NCBI RefSeq assembly: GCF_900182615.1
Contig: NZ_FXTE01000002.1
Location: 248,001 to 312,000, forward strand
From: Ruegeria faecimaris
GTDB taxonomy: Bacteria > Pseudomonadota > Alphaproteobacteria > Rhodobacterales > Rhodobacteraceae
DNA length: 64,000 bases
Direction: 5' to 3'
The position numbers and the translations under genes were made by a program. The notes under the pieces were generated by a model. The model did not search any database. It had not been told where the DNA came from and worked only from the letters and a program-made list of their open reading frames with translations. Positions 55,114-63,896 of the stretch are shown here, one piece after another; the stretch's first letter is position 1; each line of letters begins with the position of its first letter.

Positions 55114-56319
55114 ATGTTGGGACTGAACAAGAGAGATACCAGCCTGCTGATCATCGTCGCCATACTGACCCTGTTGGCGCCCTTTATCCTGAACCCGTTC
55201 CCCGAAGGCAGCGCCATGGCGCAGTTCAACGCGGGCTATCCCGATTTGATGCAGCGGTTCGTGATCTTTGGGATCTTTGCGATCGGCTTCAACATTCTGT
55301 TTGGATTGACCGGATACCTGTCCTTTGGCCATGCGGCCTTTCTTGGGGTGGGGTCGTATTCCGCAGTGTGGATGTTCAAACTGCTCAGCTATAACGTCGT
55401 TCCGGCCATCGCGCTCAGCGTTCTTGTCGCCGGGGTGTTTTCGCTGCTGATCGGATTTGTCAGCCTGCGTCGGTCGGGCATCTATTTCTCGATCCTGACG
55501 CTGGCTTTTGCACAGATGAGCTTTGCTCTGGCCTATTCGGTGCTTTCGAACCCAAAATTCAACCTGACAAATGGTGAGACCGGCTTGCAGGTCTATGCGG
55601 ACGATCCGCAGATCCTGCAATCGGCCAGCGCGCCGAACCTACCGCATCTGTTCGGCATTCCCATGCGCGCGACCTATACGTTGGATGTGGGTGCCTGGAG
55701 CTTTGACTTTAACGCGGGCTATTACCTGTGTGCGGTGATCATGATGGCGGTGTTCTATCTCTCTATCCGCATATTCCGCTCGCCCTTTGGCATGATGCTG
55801 CGGGCGGTGAAATCCAACCAGCAGCGGATGAATTATACCGGTCTAAATTCGAAACCCTACACACTGGCAGCCTTTGTGATTTCGGGCATGTATGCCGGTC
55901 TGGCGGGGGGGCTGATGGCCGCCATGGACCCGCTGGCCGGGGCCGAACGGATGCAGTGGACTGCCTCGGGCGAGGTGGTGCTGATGACAATTCTGGGCGG
56001 TACAGGGACCCTGATCGGGCCGGTACTGGGAGCAGGCTTTATCAAGTATTTCGAAAACATCTTCTCGAAGATCAACGACAATGTTCTGCACAGCTGGTTC
56101 GCTTTCCTGCCCGATGGGCTTGAGGACGCGGTTGTGTTCCTGATCCATCCGTTCATCGGCAAGGGTTGGCATTTGACGCTGGGTATCCTGTTCATGCTGG
56201 TGGTGATCTATCTGCCGGGTGGGCTGGTTGAAGGTGGTCAGCGGCTGATGGGTTGGTTCAAGCGTAAGAAACCGGGCGCCGATGATGCCCCGAAGGGCAA
56301 AACCGAGCCAGCGGAATAA
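55114..56319 (+). CDS. HAAT-family ABC transporter permease LivM-type
   Basis: A 401-residue inner-membrane permease. [24 protein letters not shown] is the LivM hallmark, with the coupling loop [38 protein letters not shown]. The C-terminus is a charged cytoplasmic tail rich in Lys and Asp. GGAGGAAT precedes the ATG. It forms the translocation pore with the LivH-type protein. Its stop lies nine bases before the first ATPase gene. Confidence 0.93.
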   Translation: MLGLNKRDTSLLIIVAILTLLAPFILNPFPEGSAMAQFNAGYPDLMQRFVIFGIFAIGFNILFGLTGYLSFGHAAFLGVGSYSAVWMFKLLSYNVVPAIALSVLVAGVFSLLIGFVSLRRSGIYFSILTLAFAQMSFALAYSVLSNPKFNLTNGETGLQVYADDPQILQSASAPNLPHLFGIPMRATYTLDVGAWSFDFNAGYYLCAVIMMAVFYLSIRIFRSPFGMMLRAVKSNQQRMNYTGLNSKPYTLAAFVISGMYAGLAGGLMAAMDPLAGAERMQWTASGEVVLMTILGGTGTLIGPVLGAGFIKYFENIFSKINDNVLHSWFAFLPDGLEDAVVFLIHPFIGKGWHLTLGILFMLVVIYLPGGLVEGGQRLMGWFKRKKPGADDAPKGKTEPAE

Positions 56320-56328
56320 GGGGGCACC

Positions 56329-57084
56329 ATGGCAATTCTACGAGTCAAAGACGTCAGCAAACGCTTCGGTGGCCTCAAGGCGCTGTCGGATGTGAACCTC
56401 AACGTCGAAGAAAACTCGGTCCACGCGATCATCGGCCCGAACGGTGCGGGCAAGTCAACCTTGCTGAACTGTTTGGTGGGAAAGCTGATGCCGGATACCG
56501 GTTCTGTTTTGTTCGACAACAATTCTGTTCTGGGGTTGGAACCCTATCAGATCAACCAGATGGGTATCAGCCGTGTGTTCCAGACGCCCGAGATTTTCGG
56601 CGATTTGACTGTGATGGAGAACATGTTGATCCCGATCTTTGCGATGCGGGACGGCGCGTTTCGGATGCACGCCTATGAAACCATCTCCAGTGAAAAGGCG
56701 ATTGTCGAGCAGGCCGAGGCGATGCTGTTAGAGATGAACATGGCTGACAAACGCGAGATGCACGCGGCATCGCTGTCACGCGGGGACAAGCGACGACTTG
56801 AGATCGGCATGTGCCTCAGCCAGAACCCGCGCCTGCTTTTGCTGGACGAACCCACCGCCGGGATGGCCCGGGCAGATACCAACAACACGATCGACCTGCT
56901 CAAACAGATCAAGGACGAGCGTGACATTACCATCGCCATCATTGAACATGACATGCATGTGGTGTTCAGCCTGGCCGAGCGCATCACCGTTCTGGCGCAG
57001 GGAACACCTCTGGTCGAAGATACGCCAGAAAACATCCGCGGGCATCCCAAGGTTCGCGAAGCTTATCTGGGTGAGGCCGCGTAA
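56329..57084 (+). CDS. HAAT-family ABC transporter ATPase LivG-type
   Basis: A 251-residue ATPase. Walker A is GPNGAGKST and Walker B is LLLLDEPTAGM. The signature is SRGDKRRLEIG, which departs from the usual LSGGQ and resembles the UrtD-like subgroup. The switch His is in IIEHDMHVVFSLAER. It is followed after nine bases by the LivF-type partner, which has a canonical signature, so the pair may hydrolyse ATP asymmetrically. Confidence 0.93.
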   Translation: MAILRVKDVSKRFGGLKALSDVNLNVEENSVHAIIGPNGAGKSTLLNCLVGKLMPDTGSVLFDNNSVLGLEPYQINQMGISRVFQTPEIFGDLTVMENMLIPIFAMRDGAFRMHAYETISSEKAIVEQAEAMLLEMNMADKREMHAASLSRGDKRRLEIGMCLSQNPRLLLLDEPTAGMARADTNNTIDLLKQIKDERDITIAIIEHDMHVVFSLAERITVLAQGTPLVEDTPENIRGHPKVREAYLGEAA

Positions 57085-57093
57085 GGAAAAGCA

Positions 57094-57849
57094 ATGAACG
57101 AGAAACCTGACTTTTCGAAAAACGCCAATATGGCCAGCACCGCCCCTGCGTTTTTGTCGGTGTGGGACATGCATTCATACTATGGCGAAAGCTATATCGT
57201 GCAGGGCGTCAGCTTTAACGTGCACGAAGGTGAAATTCTGGCCCTGCTGGGCCGGAATGGTGCTGGCAAGACCTCGACGCTCAGATCCATCGCGCGGGTC
57301 AGTGACCCCGAGGTGCGTCATGGTGAAATCTGGCTGGATCACAAGCCGCTGCACAAAATGACCAGCTATGAGGCCGCCGCCGCAGGCCTTGGCCTTGTGC
57401 CAGAGGATCGCCGTATCATCCCCGGTCTGACGGTCGAAGAGAACCTGCAACTCGCCCAGATCGCTCCACCTGTCGGCTGGTCGCTGGAACGGCTTTATGA
57501 GCTGTTCCCAAGGCTGGGTGAGCGCCGCAAGCAAGAAGGAATTACCCTGTCTGGCGGAGAGCAGCAGATGCTGTCGATTGCGCGGGCTTTGGCACGGGAC
57601 ATCAAGGTGTTGCTTCTGGATGAACCCTATGAGGGGCTTGCCCCGGTGATTGTGGATGAGATCGAAAAGACTCTGCTTCACGTCAAACAGCAGGGTATGA
57701 CCACGATCATTGTCGAGCAGAACGCGGTGCGCGCCCTGGAATTGGCGGACCGTGCGATCATTCTGGATACGGGCAGCATCGTGTTTGATGGAGCCGCCAG
57801 CGAGGTGTTAGAGAATCCACAGCTGCGCGAGGAATATCTGGCAATCTGA
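57094..57849 (+). CDS. HAAT-family ABC transporter ATPase LivF-type
   Basis: A 251-residue ATPase with Walker A GRNGAGKTS, signature LSGGEQQ and Walker B VLLLDEPYEGLAP, followed by the switch His region IIVEQNAVRALE in which the usual His is Gln or Asn. GLVPEDRRIIPGLTVEENL is typical of LivF. It is the last gene of the operon and is closed by a strong terminator 32 bases downstream. Confidence 0.93.
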   Translation: MNEKPDFSKNANMASTAPAFLSVWDMHSYYGESYIVQGVSFNVHEGEILALLGRNGAGKTSTLRSIARVSDPEVRHGEIWLDHKPLHKMTSYEAAAAGLGLVPEDRRIIPGLTVEENLQLAQIAPPVGWSLERLYELFPRLGERRKQEGITLSGGEQQMLSIARALARDIKVLLLDEPYEGLAPVIVDEIEKTLLHVKQQGMTTIIVEQNAVRALELADRAIILDTGSIVFDGAASEVLENPQLREEYLAI

Positions 57850-57881
57850 ACATGCGGATTCAGCAATTGTTCTGAACCGTC

Positions 57882-57909
57882 GGGCGGGGTGTTCATCCCC
57901 GCCCTTTTT
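57882..57909 (+). terminator. Rho-independent terminator of the Liv-type operon
   Basis: GGGCGGGG (57882-57889) pairs perfectly with CCCCGCCC (57897-57904) around a seven-base loop and is followed directly by five T residues (57905-57909). This is a textbook intrinsic terminator for the upstream plus-strand operon. Confidence 0.93.
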
Positions 57910-58122
57910 CGTTGTTCAGCTTTCGATTGGCGGTGTCCTGGGGCCGGGTCACCAACGGAAAATGACAATATTCAACGAATTTCTGGAATTTACGGATAGT
58001 TTATTATGTAATTTCAATACCCTATCTAGGGCTACGGGAAACCCCCTATATCTTTGATTGGAGCGATTCGTTAACTTCAAATCATCCAAGGAGTTTCCAA
58101 GGACCTACCACTTTTCCCCCTT

Positions 58123-58158
58123 GAGGGGCTGGCTACTTACCCCCTCGGCCGGCCCCTC
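58123..58158. other. Long GC-rich hairpin
   Basis: GAGGGGCTGGC (58123-58133) pairs with GCCGGCCCCTC (58148-58158) with one G-U position. It sits downstream of the gph stop on the minus strand and may end that transcript, though no T-run is seen. A second stem (TTGGGGG 58164-58170 with CCCCCAA 58185-58191) straddles the gph stop. Confidence 0.5.
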
Positions 58159-58173
58159 ACTAGTTGGGGGACA

Positions 58174-58839
58174 TCAACCCAATTCCCCCAAAAGCTCACT
58201 TACAAGCGCAGGCACTTCGTGCCAGTCGGCGAAGTTACGGGTATGATACAGTTCAGAAACCGGGCTTTTCCGATAACCTTCCGTGAATAGCAAAAATGGC
58301 ACCTGGGCCCGTTCAGCGGTTTCTGCATCGACCTCACTGTCACCCACGAACAGGCGCGGACCTATAGCGGCCACTGCTCTAAAACTTGCCTCAAGATGGG
58401 CTGGGTCTGGTTTGCGCGTGGCCAGGCTGTCACCACCCAGGGTGGCATCGAAATGATGGGTCAGGCCCATCGACTTCAGAACATGGTCAGCCGGTGCTTT
58501 GGGTTTGTTTGTACAAACACCCAGAACACATCCCATCTGGCGCAGCTGTTCAAGCGCTTCGGCCACGCCGGGGTAGACGACGGTTTTGTCGCTGGAGGCT
58601 GCGTTGTAGTGGGTCAGCGTCAGTTCCGATAGCTCGGCATGGCGATCCATAGGCAGGTCGCAATGAAACATCATGCGTTCTACCAATTTCGGGAGGCCAT
58701 TGCCGACGAATTGTTTGATCGTGTCCTGGGGCAGGGGCGAGACACCAGTGTCCCGCAGCATTGCATTCGCAGCGGCGGTGATGTCCGGAAGGCTGTCGAC
58801 CAGTGTTCCGTCCAAATCGAACATAATTGTAGCGCTCAT
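58174..58839 (-). CDS. gph: Phosphoglycolate-phosphatase-like HAD hydrolase
   Basis: A 221-residue HAD-superfamily phosphatase. Motif I is FDLDGTLVDS, motif II CTNKPKAP, motif III the Lys in ATRKPDPAHL and motif IV VGDSEVDAETA, with a helical cap between motifs I and II. It most likely removes phosphate from 2-phosphoglycolate formed during DNA repair or photorespiratory-type metabolism, although HAD specificity cannot be fixed from sequence. The start MSATIMFDLDG has AAGGA upstream; a frame extending 20 codons beyond is not conserved. Confidence 0.87.
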   Translation of the reverse strand: MSATIMFDLDGTLVDSLPDITAAANAMLRDTGVSPLPQDTIKQFVGNGLPKLVERMMFHCDLPMDRHAELSELTLTHYNAASSDKTVVYPGVAEALEQLRQMGCVLGVCTNKPKAPADHVLKSMGLTHHFDATLGGDSLATRKPDPAHLEASFRAVAAIGPRLFVGDSEVDAETAERAQVPFLLFTEGYRKSPVSELYHTRNFADWHEVPALVSELLGELG

Positions 58840-58941
58840 TGAAATCCTTGCCTCTGAAGCTGCACCGCAAGTCCTAACTGGTGTGTTCAGGCAGTGCAAT
58901 TCAACCCGGTTGCGAGAGTGGGATATTGAGGCTTGACATAC

Positions 58942-58958
58942 CTGACTAAAATAATCAG
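58942..58958. promoter_or_regulatory. Possible iron-regulator site upstream of hemP
   Basis: An imperfect inverted repeat (CTGACT at one end, AATCAG at the other, AT-rich centre) lies 102 bases upstream of hemP, just after a TTGACA that could be a -35 box. hemP genes are commonly iron-controlled, but the motif does not exactly match a Fur, RirA or Irr consensus I know. Confidence 0.3.
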
Positions 58959-59059
58959 ATTATATTTCAAGCCATCAGCAACCCCAGAAACGGGCCAGCC
59001 AGATACCTGAAAAGTAAACCGATAAGGCGCATTGCCCGAAACCTTCCGGAGTGATCCTG

Positions 59060-59227
59060 ATGAATGTTCAGAACCCAAATCCCAGCCAGTCTTTTGCCGT
59101 ATCAATGCTGCCTGCACATAAGGCTGAAGATCTGACCAAAGGGGGCAATCTGGCCCATATCGAGCTGGGCGATCAGCTGTACACCTTGCGCATCACGCGC
59201 GCGGGCAAACTGATCTTGACGAAATGA
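59060..59227 (+). CDS. hemP: Hemin uptake protein HemP
   Basis: A 55-residue protein with the conserved HemP C-terminus: LTKGGNLAHIELGDQLYTLRITRAGKLILTK. HemP proteins are small and are linked to haem uptake; they help activate or support expression of haem receptors in some bacteria. CGGAGTG lies just ahead of the ATG. It overlaps the next gene by four bases (ATGA), so the two are translationally coupled. No haem receptor or transporter gene is present in this window. Confidence 0.85.
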   Translation: MNVQNPNPSQSFAVSMLPAHKAEDLTKGGNLAHIELGDQLYTLRITRAGKLILTK

Positions 59228-59700
59228 GCGCGCCTGCAGCCCGGGGTGGCGCGACCGTTGGCCGTCTGTCCGACCTAAGCCCTGTCGAGGCCGGTGCGGT
59301 CATGTATCTGCGCCTCTGGGGGGACGGAATGCAAACGCGTATGGATGCGGCGCAGGACTTTCAAATCGCCCTGGGTACGGATCAGGGCCGGGCAGCGATG
59401 TTGACGCTGGACCGGCTGTGCTCGCTTTGTGCCCATCACGGGCGGCGCCCGCTGATCCGGCATGGGTTGGGCTGTGTCTGCCTTGGCGCGGATGAAAACT
59501 GTTTCGCCCAGATGATTGCGGCGGCATCAGAAGGCGCGCGCGAAGACGCTATGATGATGGCGTCCCTGATCGTCCGTCCCGATTTTGCCCCCGCATTGGC
59601 CGCTTTGTCTGAGGAATTAGGGCTGGCTTTGCGACGCATGACGGTCTCGATCCCGATGCCAACCCCAAGACATCAGAACCCCACTGCCACGCTGCACTAA
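59224..59700 (+). CDS. Small Cys-rich protein coupled to hemP
   Basis: A 158-residue protein I do not recognise. It has no signal peptide and no clear membrane segment. Residues 60-95 hold a cysteine cluster: C66-x2-C69 (LCSLCAHH, with His71/72), C84-x-C86 (GCVCLG) and C93, which could bind a metal, an Fe-S cluster or haem. The rest is helical and Ala-rich, with a run of Met residues (DAMMMASL). Its start overlaps hemP by four bases, so its job is probably tied to haem or iron handling; this is inference. Confidence 0.75.
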   Translation: MSAPAARGGATVGRLSDLSPVEAGAVMYLRLWGDGMQTRMDAAQDFQIALGTDQGRAAMLTLDRLCSLCAHHGRRPLIRHGLGCVCLGADENCFAQMIAAASEGAREDAMMMASLIVRPDFAPALAALSEELGLALRRMTVSIPMPTPRHQNPTATLH

Positions 59701-59752
59701 GCAGCAGGGCAGGTGCAGAACCCCGGCGAATGCGCGCCGGGGTTCCGTGCCC

Positions 59753-62700
59753 TCAGCAGCAGCCGCACCCTGCGTGGTGATGGTCATGATCGCATGAGGG
59801 TGGCGGGCTGTAATCACCAACTTCTGCCAGCACATCCCGTAATGCCCACAGGATCATGTCCACATCTTCCGCCTCGATCGTCAGCGGCGGGCGAATTTTC
59901 AGGATGCTGTCCTTTGGGCCTTCGCTGCCAATAAGAATCCGGTGGTCGCGCATCCGGTTTTTGACATATTGGCAGATCTCACGGCCTTCAGAGCCATCGG
60001 GGTTGATCAGTTCGACTCCAACGAACAGGCCCATGCCGCGCACATCACCGACAGATCCGAAATCGGTCTCGATCTGACGCAGGCCTGTCATCAACCTGTC
60101 GCCCATCAGGCGGGCATTGTCCTGCAAGCCTTCATCATCGACGATATCCAGAACTTCTTTGCCGATGCGGCAGGACAGGGTCGATCCGCCAAAGGTCGAA
60201 AAGAACTCGATCCCGTTATCAAAGCTGCGGGCGATCTCTTTGGTAGTAACCAGAAGGCCCAATGGATGACCGTTGCCAATGGGTTTGCCCATGACCACGA
60301 TATCCGGCAGCGCGCCTTGATGCTCAAAGCCGAAATAATATTCGCCCAGACGCCCCAGACCTGTCTGCACCTCGTCGGCGATGCAGACACCACCAGCGGC
60401 GCGGATTTTATCATAAACCGCGGGCAGATAGCCTTTGGGTGGTATGATCTGCCCGCCAACTGAAGGGAAGGTCTCGGCAATGAAACCGGCAACGCCCTGA
60501 CCTTTGTCCTGTAGGGCTGCAATCGCTGGGTCCACTAGATCTGCAAACTTCTGGGCGCGATCGGGGTCGTCGCGCCGGAAAGACCCTCGGTAGTCATCCG
60601 CGACCTCAACCAGTTCCACCCAATCCGCCTGACCAACTCCGCCCGGTTTGTTGAACTTATAGGCCGAAATTGCCACGGCGGCGTTGGTATTGCCGTGATA
60701 CCCATGATCGGGCGTCACGATCCCTTTGGCGCCGGTATGGGCGCGGGCCAGCCGCAGGGCGAGCTCATTGGCTTCGGTGCCGGAATTCACAAAGAAGCAG
60801 ACCTCGAGGTGATCGGGCAGCTTGGACAGAACCTTATCGGCAAAAGCCGTCTGGGCCGGATGCAGATACCGGGTGTTGGAATTCATCCGCTTGAGCTGAT
60901 CTGCTGCGACAGCCTGAATGCGCGGGTGGGCGTGGCCCACATGGGGTACATTGTTATACGCATCCAGATAAGGGCGACCCCATTCGTCAAACAGGTGATG
61001 CTTCCAACCGCGTACCAGCATGACTGGATCGTCATAGGTCAGGGACAGGTTGCCTCCGAAGTGGTCCTGCCGTCCCTGCAGGATCGCCTGTTTATCGGTC
61101 GGCCGATAGAACACCTTGTCATCGGGAAGGTTCAGCAGAGCCGCCGGATTCGGGCAGACGGCGTGCCACAGTTCAAGCTCGTCAGGGTCGCCAACACCCG
61201 GCCAGTTGGCCCGCATCCCGTTCGTAGTCAGGGCCAGCTGGAAATGTACATGTGGGGCCCAGCCCCCGTTCTGTGTGACATCCCCAAGCCGTGCAAACGC
61301 CGCTCCCTGTGCGACTGGATCGCCCGGGTTCAGCCTGTCGCAGACCTCGGGGTCCAAATGTCCGTAGAGTGTATAGAACGGATCGCCTTGGGGTGTTTCG
61401 TGATGCAGGATCACCACCCCGCCATAGTCAAGGTGACTGTCGCGATTCTCGACCGCCTCGACCCGGCCACTGATCGGGGCATTCAGGACAGTGCCGGCAG
61501 GCGCGAACACATCCACCGCCAGATGCACGGTGCGTCGGTCCGAAGCTTTCCATGGCCCTTTGCGGAACCCCGGCTCTGCGTAAATCAGGCGGGGTTCATT
61601 GTAATATCCCAACCAGAAGTCTGTGCCATATTCCTCGCCAACACGTGCCGCCTCGGCCAGGGGCATGTGGAAAGGATTTTGCGGCCACACCGAGTTTTCG
61701 ACCGATAGCGAGCCAATGGGCACATCTTTTAGTCCCTGCCCAAACATCTCGGCGAATTGACCGCGATGCGCGGACAGATAGGCGTGGATGCGCTCGGCCC
61801 CATCGGTGACCGGTAGACTACAGGCGACGCGCAGGCGCGCTGGCATCAATCCGCCATTGACGCTTTGGTCCTCAAGAAACCGCCAGGCCGGCGCCTGACT
61901 GATGGTGACATAAGGATCATCCGGGTTTTCAAGGGCCATCAGGGTCGAGTTCACAACCGACACAGCCAGTCGCATACGCAAGAGAGGCCAGATCAGTTCG
62001 ACTTCGTCCGCGCGCAGGGGGTTTGCCGCCTGATAGCCGCGCACCAGTGCCGCCAATGCGCGTTCGGGTTGCGGATGATCCAATACGATATAGGCCCCGG
62101 CAATCGCCAGATCGCAAACGCGTGGCGCGGCACACATATCGCCAAGGTCAATCAAGCCCGACACCCCCGGGCGCTGGCCAGGCTCTGCTTCTACCAGAAC
62201 GTTATAGTCATTGGCGTCATTATGAATCGCCTGACTGGGCAAGCCTGCCAACTTGTCTGATATCGCATTGAATTCGGAACATATCTCGGCCAGCACTGCC
62301 TGCCGCGCTGGGCTACTAACGGTGTCCAGATGCTGTTCGATCCACCCTGCCTGCGTCAGATTCCATTTGAAATCGCCCCGGGCCAAACCCTCATGCGTGA
62401 ACCGCTCTAATGCGCGGTCTGTAGCACCCAGAACGCGACCCAGCTTTAGGATCAACTCTTCGGATTTGGGTGCCGATTTCGCATAGCATTGCCCAGGCAG
62501 GCATTCCAGCAACCAAACAAGGCGCGGTACCCCCTCGTGATCTTCGATTCGGGGCAGATAGCCCCTCTGCAAATCGGGAAACACTGTAGGAAATGGCAGC
62601 CCCGGTGCTTCTGAGGCGATATGTTCTAAGGCTTTGACCTGCAGGTCCACAAGCTCTGCTTCGCATCCGGGGCGCATGACTTTCAGCACATAATCCTGTC

Positions 62701-62818
62701 CGTTGGTTGCCCGGACCAGAAAATTAAGATCGTATTCGCCGTCCAATCGGGTCAGCCGCGCGTCCAGCCCCCAGTTTTGCCGCAAAGCATTAGCCCAAAA
62801 TGCGATGATGTCGTTCAT
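59753..62818 (-). CDS. Kinase / M23 peptidase-fold / class III aminotransferase fusion
   Basis: A 1021-residue three-domain protein. Residues 1-330 are an APH/hydroxylysine-kinase-like phosphotransferase (HNDANDYN 199-206, IDLGD 223-227). Residues 400-540 are an M23-type LytM fold with both zinc motifs (H432-x3-D436 and H523-x-H525). Residues 580-1005 are a class III PLP aminotransferase with NSGTEAN at 678-684, D815 and the PLP lysine K845 in VVMGKPIGNG. Kinase plus lyase-type aminotransferase pairs are known for hydroxylysine and ethanolamine phosphate. The last 17 residues form a His/Cys tail (CDHDHHHAGCGCC). There is no signal peptide, so the M23 domain probably acts on a cytosolic or non-peptidoglycan substrate, or has a structural role. 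Confidence 0.9.
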   Translation of the reverse strand: MNDIIAFWANALRQNWGLDARLTRLDGEYDLNFLVRATNGQDYVLKVMRPGCEAELVDLQVKALEHIASEAPGLPFPTVFPDLQRGYLPRIEDHEGVPRLVWLLECLPGQCYAKSAPKSEELILKLGRVLGATDRALERFTHEGLARGDFKWNLTQAGWIEQHLDTVSSPARQAVLAEICSEFNAISDKLAGLPSQAIHNDANDYNVLVEAEPGQRPGVSGLIDLGDMCAAPRVCDLAIAGAYIVLDHPQPERALAALVRGYQAANPLRADEVELIWPLLRMRLAVSVVNSTLMALENPDDPYVTISQAPAWRFLEDQSVNGGLMPARLRVACSLPVTDGAERIHAYLSAHRGQFAEMFGQGLKDVPIGSLSVENSVWPQNPFHMPLAEAARVGEEYGTDFWLGYYNEPRLIYAEPGFRKGPWKASDRRTVHLAVDVFAPAGTVLNAPISGRVEAVENRDSHLDYGGVVILHHETPQGDPFYTLYGHLDPEVCDRLNPGDPVAQGAAFARLGDVTQNGGWAPHVHFQLALTTNGMRANWPGVGDPDELELWHAVCPNPAALLNLPDDKVFYRPTDKQAILQGRQDHFGGNLSLTYDDPVMLVRGWKHHLFDEWGRPYLDAYNNVPHVGHAHPRIQAVAADQLKRMNSNTRYLHPAQTAFADKVLSKLPDHLEVCFFVNSGTEANELALRLARAHTGAKGIVTPDHGYHGNTNAAVAISAYKFNKPGGVGQADWVELVEVADDYRGSFRRDDPDRAQKFADLVDPAIAALQDKGQGVAGFIAETFPSVGGQIIPPKGYLPAVYDKIRAAGGVCIADEVQTGLGRLGEYYFGFEHQGALPDIVVMGKPIGNGHPLGLLVTTKEIARSFDNGIEFFSTFGGSTLSCRIGKEVLDIVDDEGLQDNARLMGDRLMTGLRQIETDFGSVGDVRGMGLFVGVELINPDGSEGREICQYVKNRMRDHRILIGSEGPKDSILKIRPPLTIEAEDVDMILWALRDVLAEVGDYSPPPSCDHDHHHAGCGCC

Positions 62819-62882
62819 TTGAAACCCTGTCCCAGTAAACCGGGGTCCTTTTCATCTGGCTAAAAATATCTTCGGGAGTGAA

Positions 62883-62918
62883 TTGGCCCTGCGGGCCAAG
62901 AGGGGGCAGACAGCCCCC
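62883..62918. terminator. Two tandem hairpins between the dehydrogenase and fusion genes
   Basis: TTGGCCC (62883-62889) pairs with GGGCCAA (62893-62899), and GGGGGC (62902-62907) pairs with GCCCCC (62913-62918). They lie just after the stop codon of the minus-strand dehydrogenase and may end its transcript before the downstream fusion gene. T residues follow only on the plus-strand side of the second stem. Confidence 0.55.
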
Positions 62919-62926
62919 TTTTCCCG

Positions 62927-63799
62927 TTACCCCAATGCGCGCAACCGTTTAATAAGCGAGGACGTATCCCACCGATTCCCGCCCATTTTCTGTACATCCT
63001 TATAGAACTGATCAACCAAAGCCGTCACCGGCAGGGATGCCCCTGTTTCATCTGCGGTATCCAAGCAAATTCCCAGATCCTTGCGCATCCAGTCCACCGC
63101 GAAACCGTGCTCAAAATGATCGTCCAACATGGTTTCATAGCGGTTCGCCATCTGCCAACTGCCTGCGGCCCCCTGACTGATCACTTCCACAACCGCCCGG
63201 CCATCCAGCCCGGCTTTTTCGGCAAAATGCAGTGCCTCGCTGAGGCCCTGAACCAGTCCGGCAATGGCGATCTGGTTGCACATCTTGGTCATCTGACCGG
63301 CGCCACTGTCCCCAATGCGGCGACAGATTTTGGAATAGACCTGCATAATGGGCTCGGCCGCGTCATAGGCAGCCTGATCCCCCCCGCACATGATCGACAG
63401 AACGCCGTTTTCAGCCCCGGCCTGACCGCCCGAAATCGGCGCGTCCACAAAGGCAATCCCTGCGGCTTTGCCCGCGCCATAAAGCTCTCGGGTTACCTTT
63501 GCCGAGACGGTCGTATGGTCGACGAAAACCGCGCCGCTTGACATTGCGCCGAAGGCACCATCGTCGCCGGCGCAGACCATGCGAAGGTCATCATCATTGC
63601 CCACACAAGCCATGACAAACTCGGCTCGCTCAGCCGCCTCGCGCGGGGTAGCGGCCATTGAGCCGCCATATTGGGCGACCCAAGCCTCGGCCTTAGCGGT
63701 GGTTCGGTTGAAAACCGTGACCTCATGACCTGCAGCCTGCAGGTGGCCGGCCATTGGATATCCCATGACACCCAAACCAAGGAACGCAACTTTTGCCAT
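62927..63799 (-). CDS. 3-hydroxyisobutyrate dehydrogenase family oxidoreductase
   Basis: A 290-residue NAD(P)-dependent beta-hydroxyacid dehydrogenase. The N-terminal Rossmann motif is FLGLGVMGYPMAGHL, the substrate-binding loop is DAPISGGQAGAENG, and the catalytic Lys lies in GAGQMTKMCNQ (K about 170), with the C-terminal all-helical domain ending in KDLGICLDTADE. It could act on 3-hydroxyisobutyrate, tartronate semialdehyde or a related acid. Gene context does not settle this. Confidence 0.9.
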   Translation of the reverse strand: MAKVAFLGLGVMGYPMAGHLQAAGHEVTVFNRTTAKAEAWVAQYGGSMAATPREAAERAEFVMACVGNDDDLRMVCAGDDGAFGAMSSGAVFVDHTTVSAKVTRELYGAGKAAGIAFVDAPISGGQAGAENGVLSIMCGGDQAAYDAAEPIMQVYSKICRRIGDSGAGQMTKMCNQIAIAGLVQGLSEALHFAEKAGLDGRAVVEVISQGAAGSWQMANRYETMLDDHFEHGFAVDWMRKDLGICLDTADETGASLPVTALVDQFYKDVQKMGGNRWDTSSLIKRLRALG

Positions 63800-63896
63800 T
63801 TGGTGAACCTCTCTGCTGTCCAGGCCCGGTCAGACGCCGCAAGCCGGATTGTTTGGCAGAGACAAAGCAAAGCTGAAGACAAAGGGCAACCCCGTG

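Noticed and set aside
59753-62818. Separate genes joined by sequencing error in the 1021-residue protein
   Set aside because: One continuous frame with sensible inter-domain linkers and intact motifs in all three domains; no internal stop or ribosome binding site pattern suggests a lost boundary.
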